Part shown: positions 1 through 9,000 of the stretch, one piece after another
How the letters are laid out: every line of letters begins with the position of its first letter
Position numbering within the stretch: the stretch's first letter is position 1
DNA from: Rhyzopertha dominica
Lineage: Eukaryota; Arthropoda; Insecta; Coleoptera; Bostrichidae
DNA length: 64,000 nt
NCBI GenBank assembly: GCA_025024175.1
Contig: QCXZ01000041.1
Location: forward strand, 6,877,786-6,941,785
Direction: 5' to 3'
Notes under the pieces: generated by a model
What the model was told of the DNA's origin: nothing
What the model saw: only the letters and a program-made list of their open reading frames with translations
The model's database searches: none
Translations under genes and position numbers: made by a program

Positions 1-110
1 AGCAGGGGACACAGCTTTGTGTCCATCTGAACTTCGCCCTTTGTTTTCTTTTTTTGTATAGTAAAAGCAATAAAGGATATATTATTATTATTATTATCAT
101 TATATTGTTC
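1..110 (+). repeat. 3' tail of a non-LTR retrotransposon (hairpin plus ATT repeats)
   Basis: The window opens with a perfect 7-bp hairpin (GGACACA at 7-13, TGTGTCC at 18-24). A short spacer follows, then a run of ATT triplets from about 81 to 105. A small hairpin close to a simple-repeat tail is how jockey/CR1-type elements end, and the element at 17.5-19.2 kb in this window ends in a comparable way with AATA repeats. The coding part of this element would lie left of the window. It could also be an unrelated hairpin beside a microsatellite. Confidence 0.5.
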
Positions 111-129
111 ACCCCGAATCTGTAAAGTG

Positions 130-284
130 AAAGCTATGTACTTAAATTTATGTTTTACTTAACGCAAGGATATTATCCTTCTAGGGGATATGATCATCAA
201 ACCTTGTTGGACGGATTCGAGTTCATTTCACTAGAAACTTGTCGTATTTGTGCTGTCGTCAAAATGTTGAATAATAGTATTGAT
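130..284 (+). pseudogene. Non-LTR RT C-terminal fragment, part 1 (split by a PLE insertion)
   Basis: The plus-strand frame here reads like the C-terminal 'thumb-side' segment of jockey-type RTs: a GY-x-DHQTLLD-x-FEFISLET stretch, then MLNNSID. In such elements this segment normally continues with a Cys-x-x-LL-x-x-INF-x-VPR block. That block is missing here but appears, in a continuous frame, 3.26 kb downstream at 3552. Reading breaks exactly at the codon for D in NNSID, where the PLE begins. The fragment is 5'-truncated; nothing recognisable from the RT core precedes it. It is a dead retroelement relic that served as the PLE target. Clade assignment (jockey-like) is inference from motif style only. 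Confidence 0.7.
271..284 (+). repeat. 14-bp target-site duplication, left copy
   Basis: ATAATAGTATTGAT occurs here and again at 3541-3554, directly flanking the palindromic PLE. Removing the insert plus one copy restores the reading frame of the interrupted RT relic across the site, so this is very likely the duplication made on insertion. Confidence 0.8.
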
Positions 285-349
285 AAGATAATATTTTGTC
301 GGATAGATCGCTGTCTCTTGAAAAACACTGACAAAAAATTAATAGTCTG

Positions 350-400
350 ACGTTTCAATTACACCTGTAATCTTTGTCAAAGACGAAGAACCTCAAAATT
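350..400 (-). ncRNA. Degenerate hammerhead-ribozyme-like motif in PLE 3' region (minus copy)
   Basis: This is the mirror image of the motif at 3401-3446. Read on the minus strand it has a possible stem I (GUCU with AGAC), a short hairpin AUUAC/GUAAU as stem II, and a GAAACGUC segment. The CUGANGA core is altered to UUGACAA. PLEs are known to carry hammerhead motifs. The altered core suggests that this copy is inactive or a divergent variant. Confidence 0.35.
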
Positions 401-563
401 TGCCTGACACAAGTTCAAACAAATTTTTGAAAGTAAATAAACAAATCACCAAGGAAGCGAGACGTCATAGAAACAACGTGCCAACCTGATAAAAAAGGAA
501 CCTAACGATGAAAAAGGAACTACCTACCTACTAGATATACACGAACTACTTGATAAAAGATAA

Positions 564-1115
564 CTACAAAATAGCCTTCCAAATGTCACCTAACTCATAA
601 TTTCCACAATCCCTATTAAAATTATTAGTATTCCTACAAATTTCTATAGCTTCTTTTATTAGACGTTTGTGATAATATTTTTCTCTATGTAAAATTTTTG
701 TTTTATCAAAATCAATCATGTGTCTAGTCAAATATGAGTGTTCAGCTACGGAAGATTTATCTATCTGTTGCAACCTAGTAGCACGTATGTGTTCTTTCAA
801 ACGCGTACCTACTTTTCTTTTTGTTTGACCTATGTAACACTTTCCGCAAGAACAAGTAATTTTGTAAACACCTTCACTCTTTAAATGTACTTTATCTTTA
901 GTAGAACTTAAAATTTTGTCTAAATTATTATATGTACTATCAACAACTAAAATATCGTGTTTTCTAAGCATCCTCTTTAATTTTTCCGAAAGGAATTGTA
1001 CATAAGGCAAACTCAACTTCAATTTACTTTGTCGTGGCTGAGAATTTACTTGATTTGGATGAGCACTTTTATTAAAAACTGACCAAATATTCTTACTACT
1101 ATAACCATTTCTCAT
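564..1115 (-). CDS. PLE GIY-YIG endonuclease domain (C-terminal part of the PLE polyprotein)
   Basis: A 183-residue open frame with the GIY-YIG signature typical of Penelope elements: a YKITC-x-CGKCYIGQT block near residues 83-97, followed by KRKVGTRLKEHIRA, a conserved Arg/Glu/His helix, and downstream His residues. The domain nicks target DNA for target-primed reverse transcription. In an intact PLE it is fused to the RT. Here a -1/+1 change near 1245 places the RT ORF and this ORF in different frames, and the RT frame ends in a stop overlapping the ATG used here. The ATG at 1115 is therefore probably an internal Met, not a true start. The sequence is nearly identical to the plus-strand copy at 2675-3226 (two residue differences). 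Conserved length suggests a young insertion. Confidence 0.85.
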   Translation of the reverse strand: MRNGYSSKNIWSVFNKSAHPNQVNSQPRQSKLKLSLPYVQFLSEKLKRMLRKHDILVVDSTYNNLDKILSSTKDKVHLKSEGVYKITCSCGKCYIGQTKRKVGTRLKEHIRATRLQQIDKSSVAEHSYLTRHMIDFDKTKILHREKYYHKRLIKEAIEICRNTNNFNRDCGNYELGDIWKAIL

Positions 1116-2368
1116 TAGCGCTGATTTAAGATAATATATTTCTTTTTGTACAGAACTTTCGTCTGATATCCTTTGTGCTCTAACAAATAACGTCCTAATA
1201 AGACTATTCTTTTGAGAAGGAGGGTGGTGAGATGTGGCATGTAAATATCTGTGTGTGTTGGTTTTCTGTAAACCTTGTGTCCTAACTGTCCAGTGTTTGT
1301 TCTGTAAATTTTGACATCCAAGAAAGGTAAACTACCATTGCTTTCTAATTCCATAGTAAATTTTATGTCGGGATTTTGACTGTTCAAATGATTTAAAAAC
1401 CTACCCAGCTCTTCTATACCATGGGGCCAAATAACAAAAGTGTCATCTACGTACCTATACCAACATTTTGGTTTAAGATGAAAACTGTTAATCGCTACAT
1501 GTTCAAAATTTTCCATAAACAAATTGGCTACTACAGGACTTAGAGGTGAACCCATTGCACAACCTGATTTTTGTTCATAAAAATTATCGTTCCATAAGAA
1601 ATAAGTAGATTTTAAACAATGTTCGGATAATCTGGCTATCGTGTCACCTAAGGGATCGCTATTAAGCTTGGATTTGATGATATCTATCGTTTCAGGAATG
1701 GGTACTTTCGTAAATAAAGAAACCACGTCAAAATTAACCAAAATATCACCTTCTGAAATACTTAAACCTTTTATAATATCGATAAAGTGTGAAGAATTTT
1801 TGATGAAACTACTGGTATTTCCTACATAAGGTTTTAAATAGTTGGCACAAAATTTTGCCAATCTGTAACAAGGACTGCCAATTGTATTGACTATGGGTCT
1901 TAACGGGACATTGGTTTTGTGGATTTTGGGCAAACCATACAATTTAGGTACCTTGCAATCGGAAACAGTTAAAAGAGACTTCTCCTCATTCGAAAGATTT
2001 GAACTTTTGATAAGATCATTGGTAATTTTGGAAATTTTTGAGGTAGGATCTCGGGATAATTTTTGATATGTTTCCTCATCTAACAAATCTCTAACTTTAT
2101 TCTCGTAATCTGTTCTATCTAAAATTACTGTGGCTGAACCTTTATCTGCTCTAGTAACTATAATGGACTTATCTGTATTCAAATCCTTAAGAGCCTTCAT
2201 TTCCTCAGATGTCACATTAGGTTTGGGCATACGTGCATTTCTAATAGCGTGGCATACATCCATCCTAATCTTATCCGCTTGATCTTTCGGAAGCAGTCTT
2301 ATACAAGATTCAACAGATGACATTATCTCCATTTTTGGAATGGTCCGTGGCGTTACAGCAAAGTTCAT
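1115..2368 (-). pseudogene. PLE reverse transcriptase (frame-disrupted)
   Basis: A 417-residue ORF with the PLE-type RT. It has the N-terminal block MNFAVTPRTIPKMEI, the GLPKIHK motif, RPIVN-x-IGSPCY, GCAMGSPLSPVVANLFME (RT motif B region) and catalytic YVDD (codons at 1442-1453, in the context CWYRYVDDTFVIWPHG), followed by the PFLDV-x-I block. It makes cDNA by target-primed reverse transcription. Around 1243-1250 the frame departs from the family pattern HTD-x-YLHATSHHP, and the last about 40 residues are out-of-frame translation. The true frame continues into the endonuclease at 564-1115. A second frame change lies near 2385-2400 upstream of the ATG, so the listed start is not the real N-terminus. 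Either these are genuine inactivating indels or sequencing errors; the near-identity of the arms leaves both possible. Confidence 0.85.
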
Positions 2369-2369
2369 C

Positions 2370-2591
2370 CCCTTCGCTAAAATATTTACAGCAGCATCTG
2401 AGACACTCTTTTTGATAGGTTTATCACAGTGTTGTTGGTGTTGGTTTTGACTATGTTAGATGATTTGAACTTATTGTGTTTAACGGTATTGAATTTCTCA
2501 AATTTAAGTATGTTTTGTTCCTTGACCTTGTTAAAGTGTTGTTTGTATACTTTTTGTGTAAACTTTATTATGTCTTCAAGATTTTGAAGCG
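2370..2591 (-). pseudogene. PLE N-terminal coding segment
   Basis: Read on the minus strand from 2591, this segment encodes a Lys/Asn-rich stretch containing EDIIKFTQKVYKQHFNKVK. It leads through NLSKRV into the SDAAVNILAKG block that precedes the RT. A related stretch (EEIIKFTQIVYKQHFNKVK) is found in the other copy at 40.45 kb, which supports real coding origin. A frame change near 2390 separates it from the main RT ORF. The segment stops abruptly at 2591, where the inverted second copy begins, so the natural 5' end may lie at or beyond this junction. Confidence 0.65.
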
Positions 2592-2674
2592 TTAGGACGT
2601 TATTTGTTAGAGCACAAAGGATATCAGACGAAAGTTCTGTACAAAAAGAAATATATTATCTTAAATCAGCGCTA

Positions 2675-3226
2675 ATGAGAAATGGTTATAGTAGTAAGAA
2701 TATTTGGTCAGTTTTTAATAAAAGTGCTCATCCAAATCAAGTAAATTCTCAGCCACGACAAAGTAAATTGAAGTTGAGTTTGCCTTATGTACAAGGCCTT
2801 TCGGAAAAATTAAAGAGGATGCTTAGAAAACACGATATTTTAGTTGTTGATAGTACATATAATAATTTAGACAAAATTTTAAGTTCTACTAAAGATAAAG
2901 TACATTTAGAGAGTGAAGGTGTTTACAAAATTACTTGTTCTTGCGGAAAGTGTTACATAGGTCAAACAAAAAGAAAAGTAGGTACGCGTTTGAAAGAACA
3001 CATACGTGCTACTAGGTTGCAACAGATAGATAAATCTTCCGTAGCTGAACACTCATATTTGACTAGACACATGATTGATTTTGATAAAACAAAAATTTTA
3101 CATAGAGAAAAATATTATCACAAACGTCTAATAAAAGAAGCTATAGAAATTTGTAGGAATACTAATAATTTTAATAGGGATTGTGGAAATTATGAGTTAG
3201 GTGACATTTGGAAGGCTATTTTGTAG
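2675..3226 (+). CDS. PLE GIY-YIG endonuclease domain, second (inverted) copy
   Basis: An uninterrupted 183-residue frame, the inverted duplicate of 564-1115. It carries the same YKITC-x-CGKCYIGQT signature. Differences from the other arm are a G for F in the PYVQ-x-LSEKLKR stretch and E for K in the DKVHL-x-SEG stretch. It is open upstream of the ATG to about 2592, where this copy is 5'-truncated inside the RT C-terminus, so it has no RT of its own. The endonuclease would depend on the other arm or on a master copy elsewhere. Stop TAG at 3224-3226, followed by a 3' UTR shared with the other arm. Confidence 0.85.
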   Translation: MRNGYSSKNIWSVFNKSAHPNQVNSQPRQSKLKLSLPYVQGLSEKLKRMLRKHDILVVDSTYNNLDKILSSTKDKVHLESEGVYKITCSCGKCYIGQTKRKVGTRLKEHIRATRLQQIDKSSVAEHSYLTRHMIDFDKTKILHREKYYHKRLIKEAIEICRNTNNFNRDCGNYELGDIWKAIL

Positions 3227-3400
3227 TTATCTTTTATCAAGTAGTTCGTGTATATCTAGTAGGTAGGTAGTTCCTTTTTCATCGTTAGGTTCCTTTTTTA
3301 TCAGGTTGGCACGTTGTTTCTATGACGTCTCGCTTCCTTGGTGATTTGTTTATTTACTTTCAAAAATTTGTTTGAACTTGTGTCAGGCAAATTTTGAGGT

Positions 3401-3446
3401 TCTTCGTCTTTGACAAAGATTACAGGTGTAATTGAAACGTCAGACT
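3401..3446 (+). ncRNA. Degenerate hammerhead-ribozyme-like motif in PLE 3' region (plus copy)
   Basis: GUCU at 3406-3409 can pair with AGAC at 3442-3445. Between them lie UUGACAA, a perfect AUUAC/GUAAU hairpin, and GAAACGUC at 3434-3441. The order stem I - core - stem II - GAAA - GUC is that of a hammerhead, but the first core strand departs from CUGANGA at two positions. The related copy at 34.3 kb keeps the hairpin, with an AUAAU side instead of GUAAU. Confidence 0.4.
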
Positions 3447-3540
3447 ATTAATTTTTTGTCAGTGTTTTTCAAGAGACAGCGATCTATCCGACAAAATATT
3501 ATCTTATTATATTATGGACGCTGAAAGCATTCACCCTCGT

Positions 3541-3554
3541 ATAATAGTATTGAT
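3541..3554 (+). repeat. 14-bp target-site duplication, right copy
   Basis: Identical to 271-284. It marks the right boundary of the PLE insertion. Confidence 0.8.
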
Positions 3555-3758
3555 TGTAGTTCGCTGCTTGAGAAGATTAACTTTCTTGTACCTCGNATAA
3601 ACTCTCGACAACAACTGTCTCTCTATTGCCGCAATAGTAGTACAAATGCTTCACCAATGCGTTCCTATTTTAATCGTATATCTAATTCTTGTGAGGTTCA
3701 CTTTGATTCGCGCACTTCTATTGTTGGGCAAGTAATCGACGACGAATGCCATAGATGA
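3541..3758 (+). pseudogene. Non-LTR RT C-terminal fragment, part 2
   Basis: Continues the frame of 130-284. From 3552 it reads DCSSLLEKINFLVPR, then about 55 residues including SPMRSYFNRISNSCEVHF, ending in a TGA at 3756-3758. The LL-x-x-INF-x-VPR block followed by a Tyr/Asn/Ser-rich stretch and an R-x-x-NR-x-x-N box is characteristic of the last part of jockey-type ORF2. One ambiguous base (N) lies in the Arg codon at 3594-3596. The coding potential is otherwise unbroken across the PLE, so the relic was not badly decayed when the PLE landed. Confidence 0.7.
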
Positions 3759-4376
3759 GAAGTTTCAGTTTATTTTATTCTCGTATTATGTTTCTTTCAT
3801 TGATTATTTTTAAGTTAAACAACGTGCCAACTAACCCGAACTTACCTTATAAAGGTTGCTTCGTATTCAATGTCGTTAGTTGAATCTGGTTTTTGACGGT
3901 TCCAAGACATCGTTTTTAATGGTAACTGCCATGCTTACAATAAGAAGAAAATGTGTTCTATAAGTATTTTCTTTAATAGCTATTATTACAATAAGAAGAT
4001 AAAGAATACAGATACTGCTCGCTTTTGTGAAATGTACAGTAACAATAATGATAGCTAAAACATATCACAGATTCAATTTTAAAATGTTTCAAAAATGTTA
4101 ATATATCCTACTAGAAAATTTAAATACAGATATTTCGCATCGCCCATATGCATTCGCCATGAATCGTGTACAGGAAAATACACAAAAACACGCTGATAAA
4201 ATTGCAATATGATAAACATGTTTGTAGATACAAGCGTTAATAAAAGGTCCACAAGTTCGAGTTACCGAACCCAGGAAACAACAAAACGATAACTACAACC
4301 ACAAAGGTCCTTCAAACGTCCATAAAACTTAACATCTATCAGTCGCTGGTAGACCACATTAGCAGTCAACTAAAAA
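3759..4376. other. AT-rich interval, probably containing the 3' UTR of the minus-strand host gene
   Basis: No ORF or RNA gene is seen. The right part lies directly downstream of the host stop codon and should include its 3' UTR. The reverse complement of tttaat at 3972-3977 gives one ATTAAA-type polyadenylation signal candidate. The left part may be the remains of the RT relic's 3' UTR. Confidence 0.4.
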
Positions 4377-4940
4377 TTAGTATTCTTCCGTCTCCACCGA
4401 AATCTTTCTGTTCCGTGCTGGATGCTGTAAGTACTCCTTCAGCGAATAGAACCTTCCTGTATCGTCCTTCTCGACTGAGGTTATGTGCTGGAAGCAGCAC
4501 GGCTGCGAGATGTGGCTCTTTGGAGGCAGAGGAGCGGGTTTCGGCTGCTTCTTCTCTTTCTTTTTCTTCTTCTTTCCGGGTGCAGATAGAGAAATGTTCT
4601 CGGGACGGGCCACCAACTGTTCTATGTGGGTCCACATCTCGTTCGCGGCCTGAACCGTGTCGAAACTAAATCCTATCTGCAGGGTGTGGTCGGAGGAAAA
4701 GCACATCGTGTGGAACGCCTTTCCGGACACTTTGTACGAGGAGAGATTGTCTATAGTGTCGCGCCACAGCATGAAACAAGTGCCTCGTTCCGCGAGCAAT
4801 ATTTGTATCTTCCTTTTGTCTCTGGCTCGGGATTCCCCTACATCCAGGAGCACTAGGGGGATACCGGTGTATTTTAGTTGCCAATCGACGTCTGTTAACG
4901 TCTTTGTGTAGAGGTTGGCCAAGGATCCACTTACGAATAT
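4377..4940 (-). CDS. Last coding exon of a host gene: EVH1/WH1-like domain plus CRIB-like motif
   Basis: The open frame enters from a splice acceptor (a pyrimidine-rich ATTTTTCCAG ends at 4941 on the minus strand) and ends in TAA at 4377-4379, giving 187 residues. A TTG at 4920-4922 lies inside the frame; it is a Leu codon, not a start. Residues about 1-110 of the exon look like an EVH1/WH1 (PH-fold) domain: GTCFMLWRDTIDNL, Y, AFHTM, then IGFSFDTVQAANEMWTHIEQL resembles the FHTF...GLNFA-x-E-x-EA pattern of WASP-type WH1 domains. A poly-Lys stretch, a Pro-rich PKPAPLPPK (SH3-ligand-like) and ISQPCCFQHITSVEKDD follow. The last fits the CRIB consensus ISxPxxFxH but lacks its second His and Gly. 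A role as a Rho/Cdc42-linked cytoskeletal adaptor is inference; I do not recognise the gene name. No internal stop, and GC is higher than the flanks. Confidence 0.8.
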   Translation of the reverse strand: MFVSGSLANLYTKTLTDVDWQLKYTGIPLVLLDVGESRARDKRKIQILLAERGTCFMLWRDTIDNLSSYKVSGKAFHTMCFSSDHTLQIGFSFDTVQAANEMWTHIEQLVARPENISLSAPGKKKKKKEKKQPKPAPLPPKSHISQPCCFQHITSVEKDDTGRFYSLKEYLQHPARNRKISVETEEY

Positions 4941-5647
4941 CTGGAAAAATGAAGAGCTTTAGAACAACGTTCTGTTTAAAACAATTAAACTAAGGTACAT
5001 TATAATTGTAAGGGTCACAGACACGAAGGTACACTTTTCAGTTTTATCTAGATCTGGCCTTGTTTTTTGTGATTACATGATTTAACACATACCCTTTAAT
5101 ATATCAATCCTTGTACGACCGATTGTCTGATTTTCCCCAGAATATTTATTAAAGGAGAAAAGTTAGCATTGCTGTCATACATTTACAATTACCTTATCTG
5201 CTTAAATGTAAAAAATCTTACATTTTTTGGCGGCCTTTTGAAAGAGCATTGGTAAAATGCAATGTTTCAGGTCATAAGTAATTGAAACCTTTTCCTTCCT
5301 TCCTTTCATTTGTGGNAAAGAAAGGAAATAATATAATTCTAGTTTCTTAGCTAACTAACACAACGACTGGAGCAAAACCCGACAACTGTTGCACTATGTC
5401 TTCAGCAACACTCAGAGCAACTGAACTGAACTTTACCAAAGATGAACAGGTTAATATTAGGTTTACTACATAATTCAGATATTATGTAGGGCAGATCATG
5501 AGCAACAATAACATCCAGGTCAGGATGATGCAAAACTGCCTGCCGCATTCAATGGCAACAGCCCTTTTGAAGACTGACAAAGACTACAAAATACAATATA
5601 TATTCGTATCCGCAAAAACCCGCGTCTTTTAGAAAATGCTCAGCCTA

Positions 5648-6287
5648 CAGGTTTTAACCGCGTGCAATTGTTTTATTTTGTTTTCCCCGGCAAAAATATA
5701 ACTAAATGTAATGAGCATAAACCGGTTTTAACCAAATAAACCCTGGTTTTAACCAAAAAAATTAATAATGCAAACCATCCAAATGCTGAAATGTGTGAAG
5801 TATTCTGGCGTCTTCGGCAGCCATCGAAATAATGTTTTCAACATTTGTAATAATTTGTACAAAACTGCGCAATCGGCTGTCGTCAGAAAAGGTTGAGATG
5901 CTAGTTAAATTATATCGATTCCACAACAAAAAAATAAACAAGTTTTTTTGTCCAAAGGGAGTGTGTTTATTCATTAAATGACTTGCTGTGTTGATTTTGG
6001 TTGTGTTTACAATACCGTTATGTTGGTTTTTCTTAATATATTCCTTAGTATTGTTTTTTTTGTTAATCTTATTATGCTTTATACTATGTTAGATATTAGA
6101 CACTGTTGGTAAGTTGTGAAGTTAAGGAACTGAAAATGTTATAAATGTGGAAGTGGATAGTTCTAATAAACTATAATAAGTATGAGAACTATTATTTTAT
6201 ATGAATCTAGATAGCACTTGTAGGCTTCTATTGGGCTTTCTTTAAGCGATGGTTAAAACCGGCGGGTTTTAAAACTGGGCCAACCCT
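5648..6287. repeat. Possible DNA-transposon/MITE with degenerate ends
   Basis: The left end begins CAGCCTACAGGTTTTAACC near 5650. The right end, read in reverse, begins CAGGGTTGGCCCAGTTTTA near 6286. Inside both ends lie further GGTTTTAACC/GGTTAAAACC motifs in inverted order (5730-5755 and 6250-6262). The CAG...CTG ends resemble hAT-type termini. No clean target-site duplication is evident, and the minus ORF at 5762-5974 matches nothing I know. Confidence 0.3.
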
Positions 6288-9000
6288 GCTTTCTAGAAAA
6301 TTATACGATGGTTAATAATACTCTGCGCATATAAAGGGAGAGAGTGAAAGAAGAACCTTCACCACGAAAAACTTTTATGAACAAATTCGCCGAAGGGTCA
6401 GTTTACAACTAAGGAACGTGTTAAAATTAGAATTCACAGCGTTAAAATGATGGACCTCCAGAATTACCAAATGCCACCTGGGCACTAGTACAAGCCATAA
6501 ATAAATGCATTACCTACTCGTAAATGCTGTAGCGCGGCACGACAATAAATGATAATTCAACATGAAAAGGTTCCGACAGAAACTTGAAGCAGACATTACC
6601 TCCAACAGCAAAATGTATAAAATCCGAAAAGGGCATTTCCACGAAAGATAAAAATTCTACGAAAAAGAGGAACTGTCAACAAACTAACAGAAAACTACTT
6701 GGACAACTGAACGTTGACAAACAATGTTTAGAGGGGGAACTCCTGAAAGAAAGTGATTTTTCAAGACGAGTAGCATCCTTCGAATGTACTTAAATTTAAA
6801 CGCAAGTAAACAATTTTTCTAACAATATCATTTGGACAGACCAATCTAAATTTACAAAAAAATTGTGTTTTTAATGGAAGCAATTCCTATTATTAAAATT
6901 ATTCAAATTTACATGTAATTAAAAAGCTAAATTTTTAAGAATCCTGGCACTTAATGTTTTTGTGCAATAAGACATAATAGCGTTGTGGCACTAGATTTTT
7001 ATCGAGAGAATTTCAATGGTAAGTAAAACATTCTTTTATCATTCTGTATATAAAATGTGCTTATAACTCTTTGTAAGTGAAGTCTACTTAAAGTTTTACT
7101 TAATTTTGAAACCGACTATTTAGACAATTTGCCACTCGCTGTTCATTTTTTGGCCACCCCGCTCTTCGGATTTTTCGGTGTCCTACTTTTTATATGGGTA
7201 CAATTAATGATCGAAGTATATAACACACCCATTACAACTAAGGAAGATTGCATGCAGCGAGTAAGGAATGAATTTAGATTTTTTTTTGTAAATAAAATAA
7301 AATTATAAAATTTGAAGGTTTCCATTTAAGAAAATTGATTTTCGACGCATTTCCCAACATTACTTTTAATTCCTGTAACCATAATTATAAAAATATTATT
7401 AAATGTCCATTAAAGTAAGTCTTTTCCAACAAGGAATCCCACTCAAATTTATAGGATAAATCGATAGTTATGTTTAGGCCTGCAAACTTCATTTTTGACA
7501 TAAAATTGTAAATATGTTGAAAACGCTTAAACTTAGTTATAAGACATTGTAATGAAATATGCCTTGAATATTGCGTAGAATCGAAAAATGTAATAATATA
7601 CAGGGTATTCCATTTAAAGTAAGCAAGTTGATACCTACTTCCGGTATAACCGGAAGATCTTTCCTAATTCCATTCCCTGTATGTAGAAGTCTAAATCAAA
7701 CAAGTTCGACAAATATAAACGATTTAAACGCTATCAGCGATTCTACAAGTAACATGCATAGGTACTTCTAACCCAAAATCATGAGGATTTCAATCCAAAT
7801 TTCTGCTGGAAATCGATTCAATAAAAAGATTATCGATTATTAAATCCTAATGGAAAATAAACTGCATGTCCTCCTTTTTGATAACAGAACAGAAAGGCAG
7901 CCCGACACTTTTCATTAGACGGTGATGTTATTACACTCTCGACACAAAAACTACGTGAACTCTCATTCACCCGTGCTGGTTCTTGCAGCGCTGTCCCCCA
8001 GATGTTCCTCTGACGACAATAATACTCCAAGAAAGTTCCGCTTCCACGGGAAGGAAAGCGAAAGTAGACAAAAAAACTATTAAGAAATCGATAGTCGTTC
8101 TGGGACAGAGATTCGTGTTTGGGAAGGAAATTATACTGAGCAAACAAGCGTTGAAAATGCGTGGAGAAATGGATTTGGGTTTCCTTTATCTAAGCTCTTG
8201 TGCAATGTTTGCGTTGCAAAACGTGCCAAGGCAAATAAACGCCTTATGGAGCTTCCTTTAGATATAATATCGCTTAAAAAAGATTAATAAAGTATTCAAT
8301 TAAAACCTTACACTTTGATATCATTAGTTTTCAAACCGGTACGGCAAAGTAACTGTAAAATCTTCTTTCATGCAACCGCATGAATGGAACTCGTTTTAAC
8401 CATTAGTGTTTCACGCAACAGACTAAATAACACCTCAGTTAACGGTCGCTTTGCAATAATTAAGACTAGTTGCATTAATTTTGTGTTACTGACCTTACAT
8501 GTCAAAAGACCAGCGCGGGAGTGGGTGTGTAAATATTTTGCTATCGGCACTGGTGGTCTCTGTACCGCTCCCCTGTTTGCAGGGATACGTAAATAAACCT
8601 ACAAGCCTATCTACCAGAGTGATTCACGCCCGTCTCGGTTTTGCAAGGATAATGTACCAAATGATAACGTTTTTTTATGTGGTTTGTGGAGTAAGATATC
8701 GTTGCGGCGTTCATTAAACTATGCCTGACTTGCGGATGCGCCCACATTGGGGTTTTTTTAAACTGATCCAGAAGCACATCTGGGAGCATCCTGTCGCGGC
8801 AAATAATTGTGTCATATCCGTGTCCGCTGTTTGGTAAAGTTATCCCTCGAAAGATAAATGATAAAGGCATGGATTTTGAATCATCTTCAAATTGTCATGG
8901 AACAAAAGTTCCAACCGAAGGTTTATACCTGCCATGGCCGTATTTTTATAGCCTGCATAATATGCGAAAACATCCATTGCTTTCTTTCTATCAACACTCG

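Larger units (their letters stand above)
285..3540. mobile_element. Palindromic Penelope-like element (PLE) insertion
   Basis: A 3.26-kb insertion made of two PLE copies in head-to-head orientation. The minus-strand copy (2591 down to 285) carries the RT and GIY-YIG endonuclease. The plus-strand copy (2592-3540) starts inside the RT C-terminus and contains only the GIY-YIG part and 3' UTR. The arms 285-1198 and 2592-3505 are inverted repeats of 914 bp; reading both, I find about three mismatches (two adjacent at the F/G codon of the endonuclease ORF, one K/E change). The plus copy has 35 bp more at its 3' end (3506-3540), and a related tail at 34.4 kb shows that this is part of the element. 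Inverted or tandem partial copies are known for Penelope family insertions. Flanked by a 14-bp direct repeat. Confidence 0.9.

Noticed and set aside
4415..4911. Several plus-strand ORFs opposite the host last exon
   Set aside because: They are shadows of the minus-strand coding exon, with no motifs of their own.
4920..4922. Apparent start codon (Met) of the last host exon
   Set aside because: The codon is TTG on the minus strand, and the frame is open back to a splice acceptor at 4941, so it is an internal Leu.
7571..8261. ORFs at 7571-7771 and 7983-8261, and an ACAGGGTATTCCATTTAAAGTA end-like motif
   Set aside because: No domain features; the end-like motif is common near insect repeats, but no partner or duplication was found.
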